Shown: positions 58,203-64,000 of the stretch, one piece after another
Layout of the letters: each line of letters starts with the position of its first letter
Position numbering within the stretch: position 1 is the first letter of the stretch
Origin: Takakia lepidozioides
Taxonomy: Eukaryota > Streptophyta > Takakiopsida > Takakiales > Takakiaceae
Reading direction: 5' to 3'
NCBI GenBank assembly: GCA_030704615.1
Contig: CM060731.1
Span: 85,292,756-85,356,755, forward strand
DNA: 64,000 bases
Program-made: the position numbers and the translations under genes
The notes under the pieces: model-generated
What the model was told of the DNA's origin: nothing
Seen by the model: only the letters and a program-made list of their open reading frames with translations
The model's database searches: none

Positions 58203-59055
58203 CTGTGGCCCTACCTCCTGCCCACTGACAGGTGCTGGCCCCTTGCTGGTGCTGGTCCTTGAGGACCTGTTGTAGTTGTGGTGGTACTTCCACCAAGTGT
58301 TGGCCCCTGAGCACTCCCTGCTACTGGCCCCACTATATTCACAGTATTCCCAGCTCCAGTTGCACTACTTCCCACACTCCCTGTCCACCCAGAGCTAGAT
58401 CCAGGCTGCCCGCCTGATCCCCCTGAGCCGACACCTTCGTTGGCCTGTGATCCAAGTGCTCCACCTGATCCAGGTCCAACGGGTTGGGATGTCCTGGTTG
58501 TAGTCTCAACCTCAACTGTTGGGTCTACTTCTTCATACTCTTCCTCTTCCAATTTCTTCTCTCTGTTTTCATCTTCCAAGTTCTGCCCTTGGGTTTCTTC
58601 TTCTTCACTCATGTAACTCAATTGCAATGGTGTTGGAGAGTCTGAACTCTCCGTTGGTTCTGCCACATCCTCTCCTCCTCCTTCGTCTTCCATTTCAGAA
58701 ATTGGAGTTCCTGCTTTTGGTGTTCCATGCCAACTCTTATCAAAGATTTTTATCAAATCTTTTATCCAGGGATGTACCTCAGATCTTTCACCTCGTGATT
58801 GATCTTCTTCCTGTACCAATTCCCTTAATCTTTCTTGCAAAGAAAAAGAAGGAGTGGCATCCAACTCTAGTTCTTCCGGTATGGGTGATGTACTCTCTTA
58901 TCTTAATGGTGTGAGAGGTCCAGATGATTCCCCTATGTCTATTCCTCTCTCCCAAAGATACGGATAATTAGCTTTCAGATAACTTTCTCTTTTTGCTGAA
59001 TATCTCTGGAGTCTAGCTTCTCTTTCATCACTCATGTCCCATGTCTTTCATTTCT

Positions 59056-59751
59056 TTAATGTGGCAATAACCAAAACTCTCTTCTATAGTATCTCTCGTA
59101 TATGCCCGGGTTTCTTTCAAGCTTCAATGCACCCTTGGCTATACTAGAAGTCTCCGTTACCATATAACCATATGGCAAACAAGTCTGGAAAGCTGTTCTT
59201 GGTGTGAGTTTGATCCACAGAATATCCTTTGGAATCCAATTCTTTACCAGTACAAGCTCCTCATGCATATGAGTATAAACATTCACCTTCCTTTCCTCCC
59301 AGCCTTCAAACTCTACTCGCTTAATGGATAGCAATGTTATCACATAAACCAGTGTTGGTAACCAACGTGCTCTTCCGCTACAGGCCACCTGATAAATCTT
59401 TATCACTCCTTTCTCCAGACCCCACTCAGGGTCAGCATCATGCACTCTCTTAAGAATGTTTTTCTTACAACCGTCTGGCAATTCCAAGAACCTCTGAAAG
59501 AATCGTTTGGACAATCTTTCCTTCACAGTTTCACAGGGAATTTGATTCACATCAAATTCTTTAATTCTCCAACCACCATGATCCCACCAGATGCCTGTCA
59601 CATCTGGTTGTTCATGACCCAGTTCCCCAGTATGGTCGCCAAATGTCGAGCGGCTTTTACTCACCCATCCCTTCGCTATCCGAGGTGGAAACTCCAAGAT
59701 AGAAGAGTTGGATATCTCTAAGCACTCAGCCCGCTCAGAACAATCAGTCAT
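59056..59751 (-). CDS. Leader ORF upstream of gag, starting inside the LTR
   Basis: An uninterrupted frame of 231 codons starts at an ATG within the LTR (59751), crosses the primer-binding site and ends just before gag. Blocks: EFPPRIAKGWVSKSRSTFGD, DVTGIWWDHGGWRIKEFDVN, RFFQRFLELPDGCKKNI, RWLPTLVYVITLLSIKRVEF and IYERYYRREFWLLPH. No known domain recognised. It is the only long intact frame in the element and is also visible, with a stop, in the inverted left copy. Whether it is translated is unknown. Confidence 0.5.
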   Translation of the reverse strand: MTDCSERAECLEISNSSILEFPPRIAKGWVSKSRSTFGDHTGELGHEQPDVTGIWWDHGGWRIKEFDVNQIPCETVKERLSKRFFQRFLELPDGCKKNILKRVHDADPEWGLEKGVIKIYQVACSGRARWLPTLVYVITLLSIKRVEFEGWEERKVNVYTHMHEELVLVKNWIPKDILWIKLTPRTAFQTCLPYGYMVTETSSIAKGALKLERNPGIYERYYRREFWLLPH

Positions 59752-60506
59752 GACCTACAGCTAGTGAATCATGGTTGTGCTTCCTATTTGTATTCCTTCC
59801 TGCCTTCATGTTATCAATTTACCTTACCGTGTATACTGAAGCATCAGATTGCTTCAGTATCTACTAAGTTCCAGTTAATCATGCATTCATTCCACAACTT
59901 CTCTCGTGTCATTCTACAAAGTATGTTTGTATCGATTCAGTATTGGATTAAGATTAATCATGTATCATGCCTATGCCATGGTGTCTCTATTCTATCCTAC
60001 TCTATAATTCTATAGCTTGCATGAACTAAGCCTCATTCAAGTCATCTTCTCCTCTACACTGTTTCCCTGCTCTCTGTTACGTCTCCTCCTCTCCTGAACA
60101 AGTCGCCCTCCTCCAGAAGTGATCCCCTTCCCGTTACCGCTCTCCTCATCTTCCCGCAAGCTGTTCTAACCACCTAACTAACTAACCGTCACCCCTGAAG
60201 TAACACGTTCCCTCTGCAGATGTCGGTCCCTCACAGTCGTTCCTTGTCAATGATAACTGTTCCCCATGTACTGTGACAGGCTGTGTCAAGCTGTGCCGAG
60301 CTGTGACTGGCTGTGTAAAGCTGTGTCGGGCTGTGACTGGCTGTGTGAAGCTGTGTCGGGCTGTGTGGAGCTATGTCGGGCTGTGTAACCCCCTTAAAGC
60401 CTGCTCCTGCCACCCCTTAGACTCCTGTTGGTCTCAGTCTGCGCAAAAGTTAAGGGTACCCCATAGAACCCGTAAAAGTGTCTAAGTCCCAAGCAGCCCT
60501 TTAACA
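59644..60506 (-). repeat. LTR of the Tat-like gypsy element, minus orientation
   Basis: Read on the minus strand it starts TGTTAAAGGGCTGCTTGGGA (60506) and ends CGCTCGACA (59644), matching the plus-strand LTR at 51358-52365. Its CACAGCC tandem block (60270-60385) is shorter. Bases outside the two LTRs (CAAGG before 51358, GGGAG after 60506) do not form a target-site duplication. Confidence 0.8.
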
Positions 60507-60593
60507 GGGAGGAGAGCACTTCTTGATCATCAGCAGAGGAGAATAGGCGGAGAACATGAACTGGAGCAAGGATGGAGTGATGGAGGTTAGCTA

Positions 60594-61120
60594 TTTCATG
60601 AGCATGAGCGGCATGAGCGGCATGAGCGGCATGAGCGGAGTAGCAAGACAATCGGTTTTCATGAGCAGAAGTACAAGTTTCGAAAATAAAAAAATTATAA
60701 AACATTAATTTAATGGAATGTGTCAGAAAAAAAAAATATATTATTCGGCACCTTGAAGGGGAAATTGTAGTTTTGAGAGTTGTGCTCATGATATTCGTCT
60801 TCCGCTCATGCCAATTCCCAGCGACATGTGCAAAAATGGCGTCGAATTTCGCGGTAATAGGGTCCGTAACCGGAAAGAATCGGACGTATTCTGCAGTAAT
60901 AGGTCTCTCTGGCGAAAAATGTGTGTAAGCCCAAAATTTGGAAATGTGGCGCCGAATTTCGGTACATGGTGCCGGGGATTGCACAGATGTTGGGCGATTC
61001 TGGGCCATGTAACTGGAAATTCGGCGCCATTTTTCCAGACACAGGGATACCAGTGCATGTTGGGACTTAGCCAGTTTTCGGCCCAAAATAGAGAAATTCG
61101 GCGCCATTTTTCCAGAAATG
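60594..61120. repeat. Nine-base tandem repeat and inverted GGCGCCGAATTTC motifs
   Basis: CATGAGCGG is repeated about five times at 60597-60642. Further on, GGCGCCGAATTTC (60833 with one change; about 60949) and its complement GAAATTCGGCGCC (about 61018 and 61093, both followed by ATTTTTCCAGA) form inverted pairs. No coding sequence is credible here. Confidence 0.55.
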
Positions 61121-61270
61121 GCCCCACAACTGCTTCTATTGGATCTCAGTTTGAATGGAATATTGCCTCATTCCAGGAGTTTTGGGGTGCATTTCATTAC
61201 ACTACAAAAAAAAATCTGATACATGAAAATGCAATTGAAAATATCCATATGAAGGATTCCCTTTGCCCCA
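61121..61270. other. Spacer, no gene seen
   Basis: Short noncoding stretch with an A-run at 61205; probably 3' flank of MULE 4. Confidence 0.3.
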
Positions 61271-63999
61271 TCAATGATTTCTGGAATCCCTAAGGAGGAG
61301 TTTGTGCAGCTCGTTCACGCTCAACGCCGGTGCATGAATAAAGTCATCAATAGTCACGTTCATCCTCAACCTCTTCAGGTAAATGTAATACAGATGCTTG
61401 CACGGATAATACTTTGAACCCTTCTTTGCTTCCATCAACGAGAAGTCCGTACAATTGCAAGTCGGCTCCACTCCAATCGTAATTGTGTATACATCGTCGC
61501 GTACAGCCGAGCCGGCCGTTGCCATCCGATAAACACGCCCAAGGCCGGGTGGAGGTACGTCCACGGAGCTCTGAATAGTGCAAGCCATCCCAAGAGCATT
61601 GGCAATCCGAGTCTCATTCAACTTGTTGGGAGGGTGTCGTCTCTTCACTCTTCCGAATCGCATTGTGGGATGTGCAGAATTGTCCAATCCGTCTCTACTG
61701 GACCGAGCAGTCTGCAATGGCTGGGTCTGAGGAACTGGAAATGCGTGGGCCGGGACGTCTGTGCGTTGCACCATTCAAAATCCTGTTGCAGATAGAGCAT
61801 CCGCCTCATTCTGAGAGAGGCTGCAACCCGGTGCAACAGGCCAGACGCCCGGAGGCTCCGGCATTCCCTGAATCCCGTATTTGGGCTTGCCAAATACACA
61901 GGTCATTATGTCGTGCCTACAGAACCAAAACGTCTGCGTTGTGGCGTGAGCAAATGTGGGAGTCAAAAATCTGCCGCTGAAACAAGGTGCAGGTATAGCA
62001 CCGTGTGGGTTCCTCCGAATCATCTCACCACAGCGTGCTCTCGTATCCACCCGAATGGCGCAGCACTTCCCTCGAAATGCCGGCAATGTCCTTGCAATTC
62101 TCCACTGTGACTCCGACACTCTTGTCTCCACAATGGGTATGTTGTACTGCGTTACTACAGATGGCTCGTTATGTTCCTCGGGCACGTGCCCTGTGCTCAA
62201 AGGAGATGGCGATCTTGAACGTGCAGGACTTGCGGTGCTCGACGAGACCTTCTCGGGCAACATCACGGGACCACGAGGGAACGTGCGAATATTCTTGTCA
62301 GCTCGCCATGAATCCTCTTCCCCGCCAGGTGCCTCGTCAAGTCTTCGTCTCACTGGACGGGTATGAACATCTCCTTCCAAATGTTGGCCTCTTCGAAGCA
62401 ATGGCGTGTCCCGAAGGCCCTCTTGCAAGGCCGCCGCCCACTTCCGAGGATTCTTCAATCTGGAGGCAGTCCGCATCAGCATTTCATGCCTGTCCAGCCC
62501 CAAGCCCCACTGTTTCCCTTTCAAGAACTCGTTGTACCTGCATTGCTGCATAATTGACCTCACAATGTCCTCCGTTGTGGCAGTGAGGATGTCCACCATA
62601 TGCGCCGCAGAGGAGGCACGCCAGGAAGAATGCACTGATTCGGCCATGTTTGTCGTGGGCATGTCGGTGTCGGAGTCGAAACACATTTCCTGCACAAGCA
62701 CATGTTGAGGTTACAAGCAAGTTACAATGCCCAGAATAATATTCAACGGGACGCGAATTCGTGCAACTCACCTCCCGCATATAGTCGCCGAACTGGAGGA
62801 AACGATAATGCCACCATGCTAGCCAACTGACCATTGCTCCCTCGTCTGATTTCCTTACAGCACCTGACGATGTCCACCAAGCCCGTATATATGCAAACTG
62901 TGTCTCTGCATCATCCAAGGTGGGAGCGCGCTTCCACGCAAGACACATGGAACGGTGCTCCTCTCTGAAATCTGGCGCCACGAGCCTGGTTGTGTACTGC
63001 GAAAGGCTCTGCAGAAAATGGAACCCACAAGATCTCTCCTTGCCTTCCATGGGAACATTGGGGTCTTGCCCGTACACCCTTCGGATGGCAGCCCAATTTG
63101 CTTGTGCGTTGTCCGCCATGAAACCACGGAAATTGGGAGGGGGCAATCCCGCCTTGGCCATCTGTTCATTTATTCCCTGCCAAAGAAACATCTCCAATTG
63201 TGTGTCCTCTCATTTCATCTCACAAATAGCAATTGTCATTAGCATCCTGCAGTGGGTGTCGTAGACATGTGCACCCATTGTCACCCACTGGTGATTTGTA
63301 ATTCGTTTGATATGGTCGAACATGACCCAACTGTTTGACAAGTCCCCACTCGTCATCCTGTCAACCAGTTCGACGCCGCTGCTAGGTCCACACGTGGACA
63401 TTTTGAATACGAAACAACGATCTGCCTCAGTCCCTTGTCCTGGAAACCTACTTCCATGAATGTAGTCATATCCACATCATCGCTTCACCTCCAGAATGGA
63501 GTGCATATCCGAGCCACGCCCAATTTTCTGTTTGCATGAGACAATGTGGTTTCGGACATTTGGTGAACAGACGTGGGACACCGACTCCAGCAATGCCTCC
63601 ATTTCCTTGTCATCGAGAGGAACTCTATCGGAGCTGTCTTCCAACATAATTCTGGCCAATGCCATCTTATGGGCGGCTTGGAGATGTATCTGTTTGGGTT
63701 TGGCACCCGGTCTCAACTTAACCTCCTCCTGAACGAGCTACTCTGCCTCGGGGGCAGCCTCCCGCGAGTTCCCCCTCGCCAATTTGTGACAATGGGAACC
63801 AACGTGTATGCAAGCTCAGGTGAGGTCAGGGAAACGGTGCAACACATAGAACTGCTTGGCATTACAAACAGACATGCAGTGTGGTGGTTCTTTGCAATGC
63901 GCACACTTAAATGTGGAGTTCGGAACCTTCTCCTGAGCTCGAAATGGTTGATGAGCTGTGCCTGTCCAATCGGTCTTGTTCCTGTGACCTCTGGATTTA
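61271..63999 (-). mobile_element. MULE 4: nearly complete SWIM-family Mutator-like transposase
   Basis: Read leftwards from the window edge: TDWTGTAHQPFRAQEK; a Cys-rich segment (CAHCKEPPHCMSVC); ACIHVGSHCHK; SSDRVPLDDKEMEALLESV; the core LMTIAICEMK, PPNFRGFMADNAQANWAAIR and KERSCGFHFLQSLSQYTTRL (Mutator D...C-FH pattern). An intron lies at 62771-62690 (82 bases). Then come DTDMPTTNMAESVHSSWRAS, a long linker, RGKCCAIRVDTRARCGEMIR, FWFCRHDIMTCVFG and PPGVWPVAPGCSLSQNEADA. The SWIM finger at about 61530-61390 reads CNCTDF...CKHLYYIYLKRLR. Few lesions: a stop at about 63732, a TGA at about 63483, a TGA at 63210, and a frameshift near 61775. The N-terminus lies beyond the window. Confidence 0.8.
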
Positions 64000-64000
64000 A

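Noticed and set aside
60394-61107. 237-codon minus-strand frame
   Set aside because: It spans LTR, a 9-bp microsatellite and repeated GGCGCC motifs, so the open frame is a by-product of repeats.

Overview
Organism and overall character. This is nuclear DNA of a streptophyte plant. It holds two intron-containing host genes whose products match plant families: a TBC1D5-type Rab GTPase-activating protein and the atypical plant SEC23-like COPII protein. A PPR-repeat remnant and a dense, decayed load of plant-type transposons point the same way. The PPR fragment and a Ty3/gypsy element carrying a DNA methyltransferase domain both suggest a non-seed lineage (charophyte alga, lycophyte or fern). I cannot name the species.

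Layout. 1-2600: 3' end of a Ty3/gypsy element that ends in a PHD finger, its composite LTR, a PPR remnant and a fragment of a second LTR family. 3.04-5.0 kb: a tandem array with regularly spaced palindromes, an orphan minus-strand exon, a tRNA-like sequence and short repeats. 6.2-9.9 kb: SWIM-type Mutator-like element (MULE) 1. 10.3-12.2 kb: palindromic motifs and a second, different MULE on the minus strand. 13.3-14.1 kb: an 800-bp element with TTAA ends. 16.4-22.5 kb: the Rab-GAP gene, eight exons traced in one consistent frame. 23-26 kb: repeats, two transposon-like ORF remnants and a tiny hairpin insertion. 26.2-28.3 kb: MULE 3. 29.0-33.65 kb: a 5'-truncated Ty3/gypsy element with the order methyltransferase C-terminus, RT, RNase H, integrase, PHD finger, composite LTR. 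33.65-36.4 kb: MULE fragments and palindromic motifs. 36.6-39.9 kb: unassigned exons, a methyltransferase-like minus-strand ORF, a RING-H2 exon and a second methyltransferase fragment of the retrotransposon type. 40.9-48.2 kb: the SEC23-like gene on the minus strand, nine exons traced, with one in-frame stop and two single-base deletions. 49.1-51.36 kb: LINE ORF1 remnant. 51.36-60.5 kb: a Tat-like Ty3/gypsy element arranged head-to-head with an inverted, deleted copy of its own 5' end. 60.6-61.1 kb: small repeats. 61.3-64.0 kb: MULE 4, the best preserved, running off the window.

How it fits together. The two host genes are housekeeping membrane-traffic genes (endosomal/retromer-type Rab regulation and ER export) and sit in a transposon sea. 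The most unusual system is the Ty3/gypsy family seen at the left edge, at 29-33.65 kb and probably at 39.4-39.85 kb. It joins a C5-cytosine methyltransferase domain in front of RT with a PHD-type reader after the integrase. All copies here carry stops and frameshifts, so the intact form must be sought elsewhere in the genome.
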